DNA from: Actinomyces sp.
GTDB lineage: Bacteria; Actinomycetota; Actinomycetes; Actinomycetales; Actinomycetaceae
Reading direction: 5' to 3'
Assembly: GCA_022649165.1 (NCBI GenBank)
Contig: JALCNR010000001.1
Location: forward strand, 291,138-355,137
DNA: 64,000 bases
Shown: one piece after another, positions 46,202 through 57,060 of the stretch
How the letters are laid out: each line of letters opens with the position of its first letter
Numbering within the stretch: position 1 is the stretch's first letter
The notes under the pieces: generated by a model
What the model was told of the DNA's origin: nothing
Databases searched by the model: none
The model's input: the letters and a program-made list of their open reading frames with translations, nothing else
Program-made: the position numbers and the translations under genes

Positions 46202-47490
46202 CGTAGGAATCCCTCGTAGTGGTGTTGCTGGAGTTGCGTGTTGATCTCCTTGACCGTCTGCAGGCCGACGCCCACGATGATGAGGAGCGTCGTCCCACCG
46301 AAGGGCAGCTGCCCGTTCGTCAGGTTGAGCGGGATCATCAGCAGCGAGGGGATCAGCGCGATGACGACCAGGTAGACCGCGCCGGCGGTCGTGATCCGGT
46401 TGATGACGAAGCGCAGGTACTCGGCGGTGGGGCGACCGGCCCGGTAGCCGGGGATGAAACCGCCGTAGCGCTTCATGTTGTCCGCGACCTCGTCGGGGTT
46501 GAAGGTGATCGACGTATAGAAGAACGCGAAGCCGAGGATCATCAGGGCGTACAGCGTGAGGTACCCCCAGGACTGCTGCCCCAGGTTCGCGCTGATCCAC
46601 TGCACCCAGCCGTCCGTCGGCTGCCCGAACTGGGCCACCATCCCGGGGATGGCCAGCAGCGAGGAGGCGAAGATCACCGGGATGACGCCCGACATGTTGA
46701 TCTTCAGCGGGATGTAGGTCGTCGACCCGCCGTACATCCGCCGTCCGACCATCCGCTTGGCGTACTGGACGGGGATGCGCCGTTGCGCCTGCTCGACGAA
46801 GACCACGGCCGCGGCGACGAGGAGGATCATGACGACGATGAGACCGACTTTGCCCCAGCTGCCGCCCTGGCCGATCTCGAGGAGCTGGGCGGGCATCCGC
46901 GCAGTGATCGAGGTGAAGATGAGGATCGACATGCCGTTGCCGACGCCGCGCTCGGTGACGAGCTCTCCGAGCCACATGATGACCGCTGTCCCCGCCGTCA
47001 TCACGATGATCATGACGAGGAACATCGTCACCGACTCGTCCGCGATGACGTCCTCGGAGCAGCCGGGGAACATGTTCCCCGAACGGGCCAGCGAGATCAT
47101 CGTCGTGGACTGGAGCAGGCCCAGGCCGATCGTGAGGTAGCGCGTGTACTGGGTGAGCGTCGACTGGCCTGTCTGCCCCTCCTTGTGGAGGTCGTCGAAG
47201 CGGGGGATGACGACGCGCAGCAGCTGGATGATGATGGAGGCCGTGATGTAGGGCATGATGCCCAGCGCGAAGAGCGACAGTTGCAGCAGCGCTCCCCCGG
47301 AGAACAGGTTGACGAGGTCGAGAAGCCCCGTCTGGTCCTCCTGCACCAGGCAGGCCTGGACGGCCTGCGAGTCCACTCCCGGCGTCGGGATGAAGCAGCC
47401 CAGACGGTACACCGCCATGATGAACAGCGTGAACAGCAGTTTCCGACGAAGGTCGGGGGTGCGGAATGCCTGTGCGAACGCACTGAGCAC
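46198..47490 (-). CDS. secY: Protein translocase subunit SecY
   Basis: 430 residues with ten membrane spans. LFTLFIMAVYRLGCFIPTPGVD opens, GIMPYITASIIIQLL and YAKRMVGRR are conserved, and FIPGYRAGRPTAEYL is the cytosolic loop binding SecA/ribosome. Separated from rplO by about 190 bases with a terminator-like hairpin, so it may have its own promoter. Confidence 0.98.
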   Translation of the reverse strand: MLSAFAQAFRTPDLRRKLLFTLFIMAVYRLGCFIPTPGVDSQAVQACLVQEDQTGLLDLVNLFSGGALLQLSLFALGIMPYITASIIIQLLRVVIPRFDDLHKEGQTGQSTLTQYTRYLTIGLGLLQSTTMISLARSGNMFPGCSEDVIADESVTMFLVMIIVMTAGTAVIMWLGELVTERGVGNGMSILIFTSITARMPAQLLEIGQGGSWGKVGLIVVMILLVAAAVVFVEQAQRRIPVQYAKRMVGRRMYGGSTTYIPLKINMSGVIPVIFASSLLAIPGMVAQFGQPTDGWVQWISANLGQQSWGYLTLYALMILGFAFFYTSITFNPDEVADNMKRYGGFIPGYRAGRPTAEYLRFVINRITTAGAVYLVVIALIPSLLMIPLNLTNGQLPFGGTTLLIIVGVGLQTVKEINTQLQQHHYEGFLR

Positions 47491-47637
47491 GGCTTCCTCC
47501 TCGTGGCGATGTGTGCCCTTTGGGAAAAGGGATGGAATGGCCCGGGCCAGCCTACCCGAGTTCGGGGGACCTTCGCGAACGGCTCCGGGTGCCGCGGGCG
47601 CGAACGAGCGGGGGCGCCCGCCCGGGCGCGAATGAGC

Positions 47638-47673
47638 GGGGGGCGGTCCGGCGCCTCGTCCGGACCACCCCCC
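47638..47673 (-). terminator. Hairpin after rplO, before secY
   Basis: GGGGGGCGGTCCGG pairs with CCGGACCACCCCCC (one mismatch, 8-base loop) only 10 bases past the rplO stop. Two near-copies of GCGAAYGAGCGGGGG lie beside it. It probably ends or attenuates the spc transcript. Confidence 0.65.
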
Positions 47674-47682
47674 ACGTCGGGC

Positions 47683-48171
47683 TCAGCGCACCGTGAGGGT
47701 GCCGCCCGCCTTCGTGATCTTCTCCTGCGCCGACGCCGACCAGGCGTCGACCGTCAGATCGAACTTCGCCGTGACCTCGCCGGCGCCCAGGACCTTCACC
47801 GGCTGGCCCTTGCGCACCGCGTGGCGTGCGACCAGGTCCTCGACCGCGATCGCGCCGCCCTCGGGGAACAGCTCCTGCAACTTGTCGAGGTTGACCACCT
47901 GATACTCGACGCGGAACGGATTGGTGAAACCGCGCAGCTTGGGCAGACGCATGTGGATCGGCATCTGCCCGCCCTCGAAGTTCGCGGGCACCTGGTAGCG
48001 CGCCTTCGTTCCCTTCGTGCCTCGGCCCGCGGTCTTGCCGCGCTTGCCGCCCTCACCACGACCCACGCGGGTCTTGGCGGTCTTGGCCCCGGCGGCCGGG
48101 CGCAGGTGGTGGAGGCGCAGGATCTGCGCCTTCTCCCCGGCTGCGGCCTTCTTCGACGTGGAGTCCGCCAT
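47683..48171 (-). CDS. rplO: 50S ribosomal protein L15
   Basis: 162 residues. [32 protein letters not shown] and [13 protein letters not shown] blocks match L15; a basic Ala-rich N-terminus adds about 15 residues. Two bases after rpmD. Confidence 0.97.
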   Translation of the reverse strand: MADSTSKKAAAGEKAQILRLHHLRPAAGAKTAKTRVGRGEGGKRGKTAGRGTKGTKARYQVPANFEGGQMPIHMRLPKLRGFTNPFRVEYQVVNLDKLQELFPEGGAIAVEDLVARHAVRKGQPVKVLGAGEVTAKFDLTVDAWSASAQEKITKAGGTLTVR

Positions 48172-48173
48172 GG

Positions 48174-48356
48174 TCAGTCGACCTCCTCAACGGTGACCAG
48201 ATGGCGCACGGTCTGGATCGCGCCACGCACGGTGGCCGAATCCTCGCGGACGACGCTCTGGCCGATCCTGCGCAACCCGAGAGTGCGCAAGGTGTCCTTC
48301 ATGTTCTGACGTGCGCGGATCGTGGACTTGATCTGCGTGATCTTCAGGTTCGACAT
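48174..48356 (-). CDS. rpmD: 50S ribosomal protein L30
   Basis: 60 residues starting [31 protein letters not shown] is the L30 core. ATG at 48354-48356 shares one base with the rpsE stop (TGATG); a GTG just before (48359) is possible. Confidence 0.96.
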   Translation of the reverse strand: MSNLKITQIKSTIRARQNMKDTLRTLGLRRIGQSVVREDSATVRGAIQTVRHLVTVEEVD

Positions 48357-49060
48357 CACTCACTCACCCCTGCCGCGGCCTTGCCGGCCTCGACCCCTTC
48401 GGCCTGGGCGCGCTTCTCGGCCTCGCCCTCGGCGCGGGCCCGCAGCATGGCCTCGGGAGCGACGTGCTCCAGCGGCAGGCCCCGGCGAGCCGCGACGGCC
48501 TCGGGCTGCTCGAGCTGCTTGAGCGCCGCAACCGTGGCATGAACGATGTTGATGGCGTTGTCCGACCCCAGCGACTTCGTCAGCACGTCCTGGACGCCGG
48601 CGGCCTCCAGGACCGCGCGGACCGGGCCGCCGGCGATGACGCCGGTCCCCGGAGCGGCCGGGCGCAGCAGGACGACTCCCGCGGAATCCTCCCCCTGGAC
48701 GAGGTGGGTGATGGTGCGGCGCACCATCGGAACCCGGAAGAAGCTCTTCTTGGCCTCCTCGACGCCCTTGGCGATCGCCTGGGGCACCTCCTTGGCCTTC
48801 CCGTAGCCGACACCCACGGTGCCCTCGCCGTCGCCGACGACCACCAGGGCCGTGAAGGAGAAGCGGCGGCCTCCCTTGACGACCTTGGAGACGCGGTTGA
48901 TGGTGACGACGCGCTCGATGTACTGGTCCTTGTTGTTGTCACTGCGACGGTTGTCGCGGCGGTCGGACTGACGCCCCCCGCGACGATCGCGGCGCTGCTC
49001 GCCGTCGTTCGCGCGCTCGGAGCCGGCCTGACCGTTCCTGCCTCGCTGCGGTGCAGCCAT
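48356..49060 (-). CDS. rpsE: 30S ribosomal protein S5
   Basis: 234 residues. The S5 core starts near 47 ([23 protein letters not shown]) and holds [12 protein letters not shown]. The first 45 residues are an Arg/Asp-rich, low-complexity extension and the last 50 an Ala/Glu-rich one, both longer than in E. coli (167 residues). Confidence 0.97.
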   Translation of the reverse strand: MAAPQRGRNGQAGSERANDGEQRRDRRGGRQSDRRDNRRSDNNKDQYIERVVTINRVSKVVKGGRRFSFTALVVVGDGEGTVGVGYGKAKEVPQAIAKGVEEAKKSFFRVPMVRRTITHLVQGEDSAGVVLLRPAAPGTGVIAGGPVRAVLEAAGVQDVLTKSLGSDNAINIVHATVAALKQLEQPEAVAARRGLPLEHVAPEAMLRARAEGEAEKRAQAEGVEAGKAAAGVSE

Positions 49061-49088
49061 CAGTTGCTCTCTCTTTCCTCAGTCGCGT

Positions 49089-49460
49089 TCACAGCTCGAG
49101 CCCGCCCTCACGAGCGGCCTCCGCGACAGCCGCGACGCGGCCGTGGTACTGGTTGCCCCCGCGGTCGAAGACCACGGTCGTGATGCCGGCGGCCTTCGCG
49201 CGCTCGGCGATCAGCTCGCCCACGTGCCGCGCCGCATCCGTCTTCGTGCCCTCCACCGAGGCGAACGAGTCCTCCATGGTCGAGGCGGAGACGAGCGTGT
49301 GACCGACCGTGTCGTCGACCACCTGGGCCACCATGTGGCGGTTCGAGCGGGTGACGACCAGGCGCGGACGCTCGGGCGTGCCCGAGACCTTCTTGCGCAG
49401 GCGCTGGTGGCGGCGCTTGCGCGCGACGACCTTGCCCGTGCCCTTGACGCTGTACGCCAT
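49089..49460 (-). CDS. rplR: 50S ribosomal protein L18
   Basis: 123 residues. [20 protein letters not shown] and the ending [24 protein letters not shown] are L18 signatures (5S rRNA binding). ATG at 49458-49460 shares a base with the rplF stop. Confidence 0.97.
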   Translation of the reverse strand: MAYSVKGTGKVVARKRRHQRLRKKVSGTPERPRLVVTRSNRHMVAQVVDDTVGHTLVSASTMEDSFASVEGTKTDAARHVGELIAERAKAAGITTVVFDRGGNQYHGRVAAVAEAAREGGLEL

Positions 49461-49996
49461 CACTTACCAGCCTTTCCGACCTTGCGACGGATCGTCTCGC
49501 CCACGTAGTGGATGCCCTTGCCCTTGTAGGGCTCCGGCTTCTTGAGCTTGCGGATCCGCGCGGCGGTCTCTCCGACCAGCTGCTTGTCGATACCCGAGAC
49601 CGTGAGCTTGGTCTGGGAGTCGACGGTCAACTCGATGCCGTCCGGCGCCTCGAAGGGCACCGGATGGGAGAATCCCAGGGCGAACTCGACGTTCTTGCCC
49701 TTGGCGACCACGCGGTAGCCGGTGCCGGCGATCTCCAGCTGCTTGCTGTAGCCCTCGGTCACACCGGTGACCATATTCGCGATGAGCGTGCGGGTCAGCC
49801 CGTGCAGGGAACGCGAGGTCCGCTCGTCGTCGGGACGCGAGACCTGGATCTGGGTGCCCTCGACGGCCACGGTGATGGGCTCGGGGACGGTGTGCGCCAG
49901 CTGGCCCTTGGGGCCCTTGACGGTGACGACCGGGCCGTCCAGCGACACGTCGACGCCCGCGGGGACGGTGATGGGGTTCCTACCGATTCGTGACAT
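49460..49996 (-). CDS. rplF: 50S ribosomal protein L6
   Basis: 178 residues. [17 protein letters not shown] start and [14 protein letters not shown] end are typical. Two repeated alpha/beta domains. Confidence 0.98.
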   Translation of the reverse strand: MSRIGRNPITVPAGVDVSLDGPVVTVKGPKGQLAHTVPEPITVAVEGTQIQVSRPDDERTSRSLHGLTRTLIANMVTGVTEGYSKQLEIAGTGYRVVAKGKNVEFALGFSHPVPFEAPDGIELTVDSQTKLTVSGIDKQLVGETAARIRKLKKPEPYKGKGIHYVGETIRRKVGKAGK

Positions 49997-50010
49997 TGTT
50001 CAGCCTCCTC

Positions 50011-50409
50011 TCACCACACGTAGGCGAGGACTTCCCCGCCCACTCCCTTGTCGGCCGCCTGGCGGTCCGTCAGCAGACCGGAGGACGTGGACAGGATCGC
50101 CACGCCCAGACCGCCGCGGACACGGGGCAGGTTGGTGGACTTGGCGTACACGCGCAGGCCCGGCTTCGAGACGCGCTGGAGGCCCTCGATCGCGCGTTCG
50201 CGACGCGCGCCGTACTTGAGGGTCAGCGTCAGCGTCTTGCCGACCCGGGCGTCCTCCACCGACGTCGTGGCGATGTAGCCCTCCCTGACCAGGATGTCGG
50301 CGATGGCCGCCTTCAGCTTGGAGTAGGGCATCGACACGGCGTCGTGGTGCGCCGAGTTCGCGTTGCGCAGACGCGTCAGCATGTCTGCGATCGGATCAGT
50401 CATTGTCAT
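50011..50409 (-). CDS. rpsH: 30S ribosomal protein S8
   Basis: 132 residues. [21 protein letters not shown] start and [14 protein letters not shown] end match S8. Two ATGs (50409, 50403) are possible; the first is kept because actinobacterial S8 commonly begins MTMTD. Confidence 0.97.
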   Translation of the reverse strand: MTMTDPIADMLTRLRNANSAHHDAVSMPYSKLKAAIADILVREGYIATTSVEDARVGKTLTLTLKYGARRERAIEGLQRVSKPGLRVYAKSTNLPRVRGGLGVAILSTSSGLLTDRQAADKGVGGEVLAYVW

Positions 50410-50471
50410 GGGGGAGAATCCCCTTCCTCGTCGCGGTTTCCGCCGGTTGCCCGGGACCTACGACGTAGTCG

Positions 50472-50657
50472 TTACCAGCTGCTCTTCGTGACGCCGGGAA
50501 GCTCGCCCTTGAGGGAGAGCTCGCGCAGGCACACGCGGCACAGTCCGAACTTGCGGTACACCGAGCGCGGGCGACCGCACCTGTTGCACCGGGTGTAGGC
50601 GCGCACCTGGAACTTCGGGGTGCGGGCCGCCTTGATCTTGAGGGACGTCTTGGCCAT
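50472..50657 (-). CDS. rpsZ: 30S ribosomal protein S14, zinc type
   Basis: 61 residues with C-x2-C (RCNRCGRP) and C-x2-C (LCRVCLRE) zinc ligands, the short zinc-bound S14. A zinc-free rpsN copy, if any, is outside the window. Confidence 0.97.
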   Translation of the reverse strand: MAKTSLKIKAARTPKFQVRAYTRCNRCGRPRSVYRKFGLCRVCLRELSLKGELPGVTKSSW

Positions 50658-50660
50658 GTG

Positions 50661-51206
50661 TCAGTCCTCCTTGAAGGGGAAACCGAGGTGACGCAGCAGA
50701 GAGCGCCCCTCCTCGTCGGTGGCGGCCGAGGTCACGACCGTGATGTCCATCCCGCGCACGCGGTCGATGGAGTCCTGGTCGATCTCGTAGAACACGGATT
50801 GCTCCGTGAGCCCGAAAGTGTAGTTGCCGTGCCCGTCGAACTGCTTCGCCGACAGCCCGCGGAAGTCGCGGATGCGCGGCAGGGCGGTGGAGAGCAGGCG
50901 GTCGAGGAACTCCCACATCCGATCCCCGCGCAGCGTGACGTGGGCGCCGATGGCCTGCCCCTCGCGCAGCTTGAACTGCGCGATGGACTTCTTCGCCTTC
51001 GTGGTGACCGGCTTCTGCCCGGTGATCAGCGAGAGGTCGCGGATGGCGCCCTCGAGCGCCTTGGCGTCGCGCGCCGCCTCGCCCACGCCCATGTTGACGA
51101 CGATCTTCACCAGACCGCCGACCTCCATGACGTTGCCGTGCTTGAACTCGTCGAGAAGCGCGGGACGCACCTCGGAGACGTACTTTTCCTTGAGACGCGG
51201 GGCCAT
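50661..51206 (-). CDS. rplE: 50S ribosomal protein L5
   Basis: 181 residues. [19 protein letters not shown] start, [16 protein letters not shown] and [20 protein letters not shown] are L5 blocks (5S rRNA and P-site tRNA contact). Three bases from rpsZ. Confidence 0.98.
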   Translation of the reverse strand: MAPRLKEKYVSEVRPALLDEFKHGNVMEVGGLVKIVVNMGVGEAARDAKALEGAIRDLSLITGQKPVTTKAKKSIAQFKLREGQAIGAHVTLRGDRMWEFLDRLLSTALPRIRDFRGLSAKQFDGHGNYTFGLTEQSVFYEIDQDSIDRVRGMDITVVTSAATDEEGRSLLRHLGFPFKED

Positions 51207-51207
51207 G

Positions 51208-51642
51208 TCAGATCTCCTTGCCCTGCTCGATGCCGCGCGCGGCGCCGCCGCGCGTGACGCGGACCCGGACCGTCTTCATGCGCCCGTCGCGCTCGACGGT
51301 GTCCTCCCGGAAGCCGACGCGCACGCGCTGCTTCGTGTCGGGGTCGACGAGGGCGACCTTGGCCAGCGAGATCGGGGCCTCAATGGTCTCGATGCCGCCG
51401 GAGGACCCTTGCGTCTGGCCCTGGCGCACGTGACGCGTCTTGAGGTTGACGCCCTCGACGAGCACCTTCCCCTCCGCGGGCAGGACCCTGATCACGCGTC
51501 CCTGCTTGCCCTTGTCACCCGGCTTGAGCGGCTCGAGGCCCTGCTCGGCGCGCCGCGCGTTGCGCTCGGCCAGCTTCTTCTCATCGGACGTGCGGCCACG
51601 GACCACCTCGACGAGATCACCCTTGCGGATCCTGGCGGGCAT
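51208..51642 (-). CDS. rplX: 50S ribosomal protein L24 with an insert in the KOW domain
   Basis: 144 residues against 100-110 in most bacteria. [17 protein letters not shown] begins the KOW domain, but about 27 residues (roughly 17-43, many Glu, Lys, Arg and Ala) intervene before [12 protein letters not shown] resumes it; [15 protein letters not shown] follows as normal. The C-terminus also runs on with a basic [12 protein letters not shown] stretch. ATG at 51640-51642 shares a base with the rplN stop. Confidence 0.95.
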   Translation of the reverse strand: MPARIRKGDLVEVVRGRTSDEKKLAERNARRAEQGLEPLKPGDKGKQGRVIRVLPAEGKVLVEGVNLKTRHVRQGQTQGSSGGIETIEAPISLAKVALVDPDTKQRVRVGFREDTVERDGRMKTVRVRVTRGGAARGIEQGKEI

Positions 51643-52010
51643 CAGATCACCTCCGGGGCGAGCGAGACGATTCGCATGAACTTCTTGTCGCGCAGCTCCC
51701 GGCCGACCGGCCCGAAGATGCGCGTTCCGCGGGGCTCGCCGTTCGAGCCCAGGATGACGGCGGCGTTCTCGTCGAAACGGATGTACGAGCCGTCGGGACG
51801 GCGCGTCTCCTTGCGTGTGCGCACGACGACAGCCTTGACGACCTCGCCCTTCTTGACGGCGCCGCCGGGGATGGCGTCCTTGACGGTCGCGACGATCGTG
51901 TCGCCGATGCCCGCGTAGCGCCGAGTCGAGCCGCCGAGCACGCGGATGGTCAGGATCTCCTTGGCCCCCGTGTTGTCGGCGACCTTCAGTCGCGACTCCT
52001 GCTGGATCAT
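51642..52010 (-). CDS. rplN: 50S ribosomal protein L14
   Basis: 122 residues. [20 protein letters not shown] and [20 protein letters not shown] are diagnostic. About 97 bases lie between it and rpsQ, with no gene. Confidence 0.98.
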   Translation of the reverse strand: MIQQESRLKVADNTGAKEILTIRVLGGSTRRYAGIGDTIVATVKDAIPGGAVKKGEVVKAVVVRTRKETRRPDGSYIRFDENAAVILGSNGEPRGTRIFGPVGRELRDKKFMRIVSLAPEVI

Positions 52011-52107
52011 TTTGTGTGACTCCTGTCGTCGAGCCGGTTCTCACTGCCGCGGGGTCTCCCCCGAGGCGCGAGCCTGGCCGAACGGATGATGGTCTGGTGG
52101 GCGAAGG

Positions 52108-52380
52108 TCACTTCGCCTTTTCGAGGATCTCCACGACCCGCCAGCGCTTCGTGGCGGACAGCGGTCGGGTCTCCATGATCAGGACCAGGTCCCCGACATG
52201 GCACTCGTTGTGCTCGTCGTGGACCTTGACCTTCTTCTGCTTGCGCATGACCTTGCCGTAGAGCGCGTGCTTGACGCGGTCCTCGATGGAGACGACGACC
52301 GTCTTGTCCATCTTGTCGCTGGTCACGTAGCCGCGACGGACCTTGCGCTGGTTGCGAACCGGAGCCTGGGTCTCGGACAT
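52108..52380 (-). CDS. rpsQ: 30S ribosomal protein S17
   Basis: 90 residues. [20 protein letters not shown] and [19 protein letters not shown] are S17 blocks. ATG at 52378-52380 has GGAGGAG eight bases upstream; the GTG at 52389, overlapping the rpmC stop, is less likely. Confidence 0.97.
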   Translation of the reverse strand: MSETQAPVRNQRKVRRGYVTSDKMDKTVVVSIEDRVKHALYGKVMRKQKKVKVHDEHNECHVGDLVLIMETRPLSATKRWRVVEILEKAK

Positions 52381-52385
52381 GGCGT

Positions 52386-52622
52386 TCACTCCTCCTCGGT
52401 GGTCGGCGCCGTGCGGAAGCCGAGCTCCCGCTCACGGGCGATGGTGTAGATCCGGGCGATGTCGCGACGAACCGTCTTCATGCGTCCGTGGTCCTCCAGG
52501 GAACCGACGGCCTGCGAGAAGCGGAGGTTGAACAGCTCGGCCTTGGCCTTCTCCAGCTCCTTGGCCAGCTGCGCGTCGTCCATCGCGTCCAGGTCGGCGG
52601 TGGTCAGACCCTTCTCGGCCAT
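52386..52622 (-). CDS. rpmC: 50S ribosomal protein L29
   Basis: 78 residues, two-helix hairpin: [21 protein letters not shown] and [20 protein letters not shown] shares a base with the rplP stop (TGATG). Confidence 0.97.
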   Translation of the reverse strand: MAEKGLTTADLDAMDDAQLAKELEKAKAELFNLRFSQAVGSLEDHGRMKTVRRDIARIYTIARERELGFRTAPTTEEE

Positions 52623-53041
52623 CAGATGTCACCACCCTCTCGGACCACGAAACGGGTCTTCATCGGAAGCTTGTGCTGGGCGCGGCGCATGGCCTCGCGA
52701 GCCAACGGCTCCGACACGCCGCCCAGCTCGAACATGATGCGCCCCGGCTTGACGGGGGCGACCCACCATTCGGGCGCGCCCTTGCCCGAGCCCATGCGGG
52801 TCTCGGCGGGCTTCTTGGTCAGCGGCCGGTCCGGGAAGATGTTGATCCAGACCTTTCCGCCGCGCTTGACATGGCGGGTCATCGCGATACGTGCCGCCTC
52901 GATCTGGCGGTTCGTGACGTAGGCGGCCTCCAGGGCCTGGATGCCGTAGTCGCCGAAGGCCAGCTCGGTCCCACCGGTTGCCATTCCGGTGCGGTGGGGA
53001 CGGTGCTGCTTGCGGTACTTGGTCCGACGGGGAACGAGCAT
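52622..53041 (-). CDS. rplP: 50S ribosomal protein L16
   Basis: 139 residues. [21 protein letters not shown] start and [22 protein letters not shown] are L16 blocks (near the A site). Confidence 0.98.
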   Translation of the reverse strand: MLVPRRTKYRKQHRPHRTGMATGGTELAFGDYGIQALEAAYVTNRQIEAARIAMTRHVKRGGKVWINIFPDRPLTKKPAETRMGSGKGAPEWWVAPVKPGRIMFELGGVSEPLAREAMRRAQHKLPMKTRFVVREGGDI

Positions 53042-53046
53042 CGGGC

Positions 53047-53868
53047 TCAGGCCTCCGTTCCGGTCTCGACAGCGGCCGCAGGCTCCACGGCCGGCTGCTG
53101 CTGCGTGGTGTCCTGCTGCGGGCGGCGCTCGGAACGCTCGGAGCGCTCACCGCCGCGGCGCGGGCCTCGGCGATCGCCGCGGCGCCCGCCGCGGGTGGCC
53201 TGCTCGGCCTGCTGGCGCGCGAACTCGCGTTCCGTGATGTCGCCCTTGTAGATCCAGACCTTGACGCCGATGCGCCCGAAGGTCGTGCGAGCCTCGTGGA
53301 ACCCGTAGTCGATGAAGGCGCGCAGGGTGTGCAGCGGCACGCGACCCTCGCGGTAGAACTCGGAGCGGCTCATCTCGGCGCCGCCGAGGCGGCCCGAGAC
53401 CTGCACGCGGATGCCCTGGGCGCCGGCGCGCTGGGCGGACTGCATGCCCTTGCGCATGGCTCGCCGGAACGAGACGCGCGCCGCGAGCTGCTCGGCGATC
53501 CCCTGGGCGACCAGCTGGGCGTCCAGGTCGGGGTTCTTCACCTCGAGGATGTTGAGCTGCACCTGCTTGCCCGTCAGCTTCTCCAGGCGCTGGCGGAGCC
53601 GGTCGGCCTCGGCGCCGCGACGTCCGATGACGATGCCCGGACGGGCCGTGTGCAGGTCGACGCGGACCCGGTCGCGGGTGCGCTCGATGTCGACCTTCGA
53701 GATGCCCGCCCGCTCGAGGCTCTCGGAGAGCATCTTGCGGATCGCGACATCCTCGGCCACGTAGTCGGCGTAGCGCTGACCCTTCGTGGTGGAGTCCGCG
53801 AACCAGCGGGACCGGTGGTCGGTGGTGATCCCCAGTCGGAACCCGGTCGGGTTGACCTTCTGGCCCAT
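53047..53868 (-). CDS. rpsC: 30S ribosomal protein S3
   Basis: 273 residues. [20 protein letters not shown] start, KH domain with [17 protein letters not shown], and C-terminal [11 protein letters not shown]. The last 60 residues are Arg/Gly/Gln-rich and disordered, ending near VETGTEA. ATG overlaps the rplV stop (TAATG). Confidence 0.97.
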   Translation of the reverse strand: MGQKVNPTGFRLGITTDHRSRWFADSTTKGQRYADYVAEDVAIRKMLSESLERAGISKVDIERTRDRVRVDLHTARPGIVIGRRGAEADRLRQRLEKLTGKQVQLNILEVKNPDLDAQLVAQGIAEQLAARVSFRRAMRKGMQSAQRAGAQGIRVQVSGRLGGAEMSRSEFYREGRVPLHTLRAFIDYGFHEARTTFGRIGVKVWIYKGDITEREFARQQAEQATRGGRRGDRRGPRRGGERSERSERRPQQDTTQQQPAVEPAAAVETGTEA

Positions 53869-54239
53869 TACCGGTCTCCCTTCTTCGTGTCGTCCGTGGT
53901 GCCCACCACGATCGTGATGTGGCTGGAGCGCTTGAGGATCCGTCCGGCGCGTCCCTGCGCACGCGGACGGAAGCGCTTCATCGTCGGGCCCTCATCGACG
54001 TAGGCCTCCAGCACGCGGAGGTCGGCCTCGTTGAAGGTCTCACCGGCGAGCTCGGCCTTGACCTTGGAGTTCGCCATGGCGCTGAGCAGCACCTTGCGGA
54101 CATCGGTTGCGACGGCCTGCGGGGCGAACCGCAGAATGTCGGCGGCCTCGAGGGCGCCCTTGTTGCGAACCTCGTTCACGACACGGCGCGCCTTCTGGGG
54201 CGTGACGCGAACGTAACGCGCCTGCGCCTTGGCTTCCAT
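53868..54239 (-). CDS. rplV: 50S ribosomal protein L22
   Basis: 123 residues. [20 protein letters not shown] and the exit-tunnel hairpin [20 protein letters not shown] match L22. No macrolide-resistance type insertion is seen in the hairpin. Confidence 0.98.
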   Translation of the reverse strand: MEAKAQARYVRVTPQKARRVVNEVRNKGALEAADILRFAPQAVATDVRKVLLSAMANSKVKAELAGETFNEADLRVLEAYVDEGPTMKRFRPRAQGRAGRILKRSSHITIVVGTTDDTKKGDR

Positions 54240-54271
54240 GAAATCCTGCCTCTTCTTCCGTGAGGGCCGGC

Positions 54272-54553
54272 TCAGCGCCGACGTCCCTTGCGATCGTCCT
54301 TGTCGTGGCTGCGGAAGGTCCGCGTGGGCGCGAACTCCCCGAGCTTGTGGCCCACCATCGACTCGGTGACGAAGACCGGGACGTGCTTGCGCCCGTCGTG
54401 GACCGCGAAGGTCAGCCCCAGGAAATCAGGGGTGATGACCGAACGGCGCGACCAGGTCTTGATGACGGCCTTCGAGCCCGACTCGTTCGCGGCGTCGACC
54501 TTCTTGAGCAGGTGGTCGTCGACGAACGGGCCCTTCTTCAAACTGCGCGGCAT
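54272..54553 (-). CDS. rpsS: 30S ribosomal protein S19
   Basis: 93 residues. [20 protein letters not shown] start and [19 protein letters not shown] are typical of the head protein S19. Confidence 0.98.
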   Translation of the reverse strand: MPRSLKKGPFVDDHLLKKVDAANESGSKAVIKTWSRRSVITPDFLGLTFAVHDGRKHVPVFVTESMVGHKLGEFAPTRTFRSHDKDDRKGRRR

Positions 54554-54568
54554 GTCTCCAGCTCCCTA

Positions 54569-55405
54569 TCAGCGCTTCTTGCCGGTCCGGCGACGTCGCA
54601 CGATGAGCTTGTCGCTGGGCTTGTTCGGACGACGGGTACGACCCTCGGGCTTGCCCCACGGGCTGACGGGGTGACGGCCACCGGAGGTGCGTCCCTCGCC
54701 ACCGCCGTGCGGGTGGTCCACGGGGTTCATGACGACGCCGCGGACGTGCGGGCGCTTGCCCTTCCACCGCATGCGGCCGGCCTTGCCCCAGTTGATGTTC
54801 GACTGCTCGGCGTTGCCGACCTCGCCCACCGTCGCACGGCAGGTGATCTCGACGTTGCGGATCTCGCCGGAGGGCATGCGCAGCTGCGCGTAACGCCCCT
54901 CCTTGGCGACCAGCTGGACCGACGTGCCAGCCGAGCGGGCGATCTTCGCGCCGCCCCCGGGCTGGAGCTCCACGGCGTGCACCATGGTGCCCAGCGGGAT
55001 GTTGCGCAGCGGCAGGCAGTTGCCGGGCTTGATGTCGGCCTCGGGGCCCGACTCCACCCGGTCGCCCTGCTTGAGGCGGGCGGGCGCCAGGATGTAGCGC
55101 TTCTCGCCGTCGGCGTAGTGCAGCAGCGCGATATAGGACGTGCGGTTCGGGTCGTATTCGATCTCGGCGACCTTCGCGGGCACGCCGTCCTTGTCGTGAC
55201 GGCGGAAGTCGATGACGCGATAGGCGCGCTTGTGCCCGCCTCCGCGGTGACGCGCGGTCACACGGCCGTTGGAGTTGCGCCCGCCGGTCTTGTGGAGCGG
55301 GCGGACCAGCGACTTCTCGGGCGTGGAGCGCGTGATCTCGACGAAGTCGGACACGCTGGCCCCGCGGCGCCCGGGAGTCGTGGGCTTGTACTTGCGGATT
55401 CCCAT
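54569..55405 (-). CDS. rplB: 50S ribosomal protein L2
   Basis: 278 residues. [20 protein letters not shown] start, and [20 protein letters not shown] with the His implicated in peptidyl transfer. Full length. Confidence 0.98.
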   Translation of the reverse strand: MGIRKYKPTTPGRRGASVSDFVEITRSTPEKSLVRPLHKTGGRNSNGRVTARHRGGGHKRAYRVIDFRRHDKDGVPAKVAEIEYDPNRTSYIALLHYADGEKRYILAPARLKQGDRVESGPEADIKPGNCLPLRNIPLGTMVHAVELQPGGGAKIARSAGTSVQLVAKEGRYAQLRMPSGEIRNVEITCRATVGEVGNAEQSNINWGKAGRMRWKGKRPHVRGVVMNPVDHPHGGGEGRTSGGRHPVSPWGKPEGRTRRPNKPSDKLIVRRRRTGKKR

Positions 55406-55422
55406 GATGTTCCTCGCCTCTC

Positions 55423-55737
55423 TCAGCGCGCCGAGGCCTGCTCGCCGAAGATGTCGATGGTGCCTTCGCGCAGGGTGACGATCGCTCGCTTGACGTCCTT
55501 GCGCCGCCCGATCCCGTCACGGGTGCGGTAGGCCTTGCCCTTGCGGTTCTGCGTGGCGACGGCGCCGACCTTGACCCCGAAGATCTGCTCGATGGCGATC
55601 TTGATCTCGGTCTTGGTCGCACGGGGGTCCACCTCGAAGGTGTACTTGCCGTGGTCCATCAGCACCGAGGACTTCTCGGTGACGACCGGCTTGAGGACGA
55701 TGTCGCGGTGGTTCTTGCTCGCCTCGATGGCGCTCAC
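55423..55737 (-). CDS. rplW: 50S ribosomal protein L23
   Basis: 104 residues. [20 protein letters not shown] and [20 protein letters not shown] are L23 blocks (exit-site docking of trigger factor and SRP). GTG at 55735-55737 overlaps the rplD stop (GTGA). Confidence 0.97.
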   Translation of the reverse strand: MSAIEASKNHRDIVLKPVVTEKSSVLMDHGKYTFEVDPRATKTEIKIAIEQIFGVKVGAVATQNRKGKAYRTRDGIGRRKDVKRAIVTLREGTIDIFGEQASAR

Positions 55738-56378
55738 TTCGTCTCCTCCTTGGTGCCCAGGAAGGTCGCCAGCGAGGCCTGCGTGAACACGACGTCCTCG
55801 TTGTCCAGCACGTCGTAGGTGTTGAGCTGGTCGGCCCACAGCAGGTGGGTCTCGGGCGCGTTGCGCAGGCTCAGCGCCGTCACCTCGTCGTCGCGCTCGA
55901 GGACGACCAGGGCGGTGCGTCCCTCCGTGAGGGTGCGCAGCGCGGCGAGCGCCTTCTTGGTCGACGGCTTCGCGTCCTCGATGAGGGCGGTGACGACGTG
56001 GACGCGTCCGGCGCGGGCGCGATCGGACAGGGCACCCCGCAGCGCGCCGATCTTCATCTTCTTGGGGGTCCGCTGCGCGTAGTCGCGCGGCTGCGGCCCG
56101 TGGACCGTGCCGCCGCCGGTGAACTGCGGGGCGCGGATGGAACCCTGGCGGGCGTTGCCGGTGCCCTTCTGGCGGAACGGCTTCTTGCCGCCGCCGGAGA
56201 CCTGGCCGCGTGTCTTCGTCGCGTGGGTCCCCTGGCGCGCCGCCGCCAGCTGGGCGACGACGACCTGATGGATGAGCGGGATGTTCACGGGGGCGTCGAA
56301 GACCTCCGCGGGCAGGTCGGCGGAGCCCACCTTCGATCCCTCGACGTCCAGGACGTCAACGGTCAGAGCGTCGGACAT
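55734..56378 (-). CDS. rplD: 50S ribosomal protein L4
   Basis: 214 residues. [34 protein letters not shown] loop (seen in parts: [20 protein letters not shown]) that reaches into the exit tunnel, then RSPQFTGGG-like [18 protein letters not shown] at 56376-56378; two bases follow the rplC stop. Confidence 0.97.
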   Translation of the reverse strand: MSDALTVDVLDVEGSKVGSADLPAEVFDAPVNIPLIHQVVVAQLAAARQGTHATKTRGQVSGGGKKPFRQKGTGNARQGSIRAPQFTGGGTVHGPQPRDYAQRTPKKMKIGALRGALSDRARAGRVHVVTALIEDAKPSTKKALAALRTLTEGRTALVVLERDDEVTALSLRNAPETHLLWADQLNTYDVLDNEDVVFTQASLATFLGTKEETK

Positions 56379-56380
56379 GA

Positions 56381-57049
56381 TCACGCACCCTTCACGGACG
56401 AGCGAACCAGGACGACGCCGTTCTTCGGGCCGGGGATGGCGCCCGAGATGAGCAGGAGGCCCTTCTCGGTGTCGACGGCCTGGATCGTCAGGTTCTGGAT
56501 GGTACGGCGGGCGTTGCCCATGCGGCCGGCCATGCGCGTGCCCTTGAAGATGCGACCGGGGGTCGCGCACGCGCCGATGGAACCGGGCTTGCGGTGGTTG
56601 CGGTGGGCGCCGTGTGTGGCGGAGTCGCCGCGGAAACCGTAGCGCTTCATGACGCCGGCGAAACCCTTGCCCTTGGTGTTGCCGGAGACGTCGACCGACT
56701 GGCCGGCCTCGAACAGGGCCGCGTCCAGCTCCTGGCCGACGGCGTAGGAATCGGCGCCGGAGGTGCGGACCTCGGCGAGGTGGCGCCGGGGCGTCACGCC
56801 CGCCTTCTCGAAGTGGCCGGCCAGGGGCTTGGTCACCTTCCGGGCGTCGATCTCGCCGAATCCGAGCTGGACGGCGGAGTACCCGTCGGTCTCGAGGTCG
56901 CGCACCTGCGTGACGACGTTGGTGTCCACCTGCACGACCGTGAGGGGCACAAGGCGCCCCTCGGCGTCCCATACCTGGGTCATACCCAGCTTGCGGCCGA
57001 GCAGCGCCTTGACGGGCGCCGCGGCCTGCTGCGTGGTGTCAGTAGTCAT
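56381..57049 (-). CDS. rplC: 50S ribosomal protein L3
   Basis: 222 residues. [20 protein letters not shown] start and [20 protein letters not shown] with the Gln-region loop near the peptidyl transferase centre. A 12-residue Thr/Gln/Ala lead precedes the core. Confidence 0.98.
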   Translation of the reverse strand: MTTDTTQQAAAPVKALLGRKLGMTQVWDAEGRLVPLTVVQVDTNVVTQVRDLETDGYSAVQLGFGEIDARKVTKPLAGHFEKAGVTPRRHLAEVRTSGADSYAVGQELDAALFEAGQSVDVSGNTKGKGFAGVMKRYGFRGDSATHGAHRNHRKPGSIGACATPGRIFKGTRMAGRMGNARRTIQNLTIQAVDTEKGLLLISGAIPGPKNGVVLVRSSVKGA

Positions 57050-57060
57050 GAGATGTGTCC

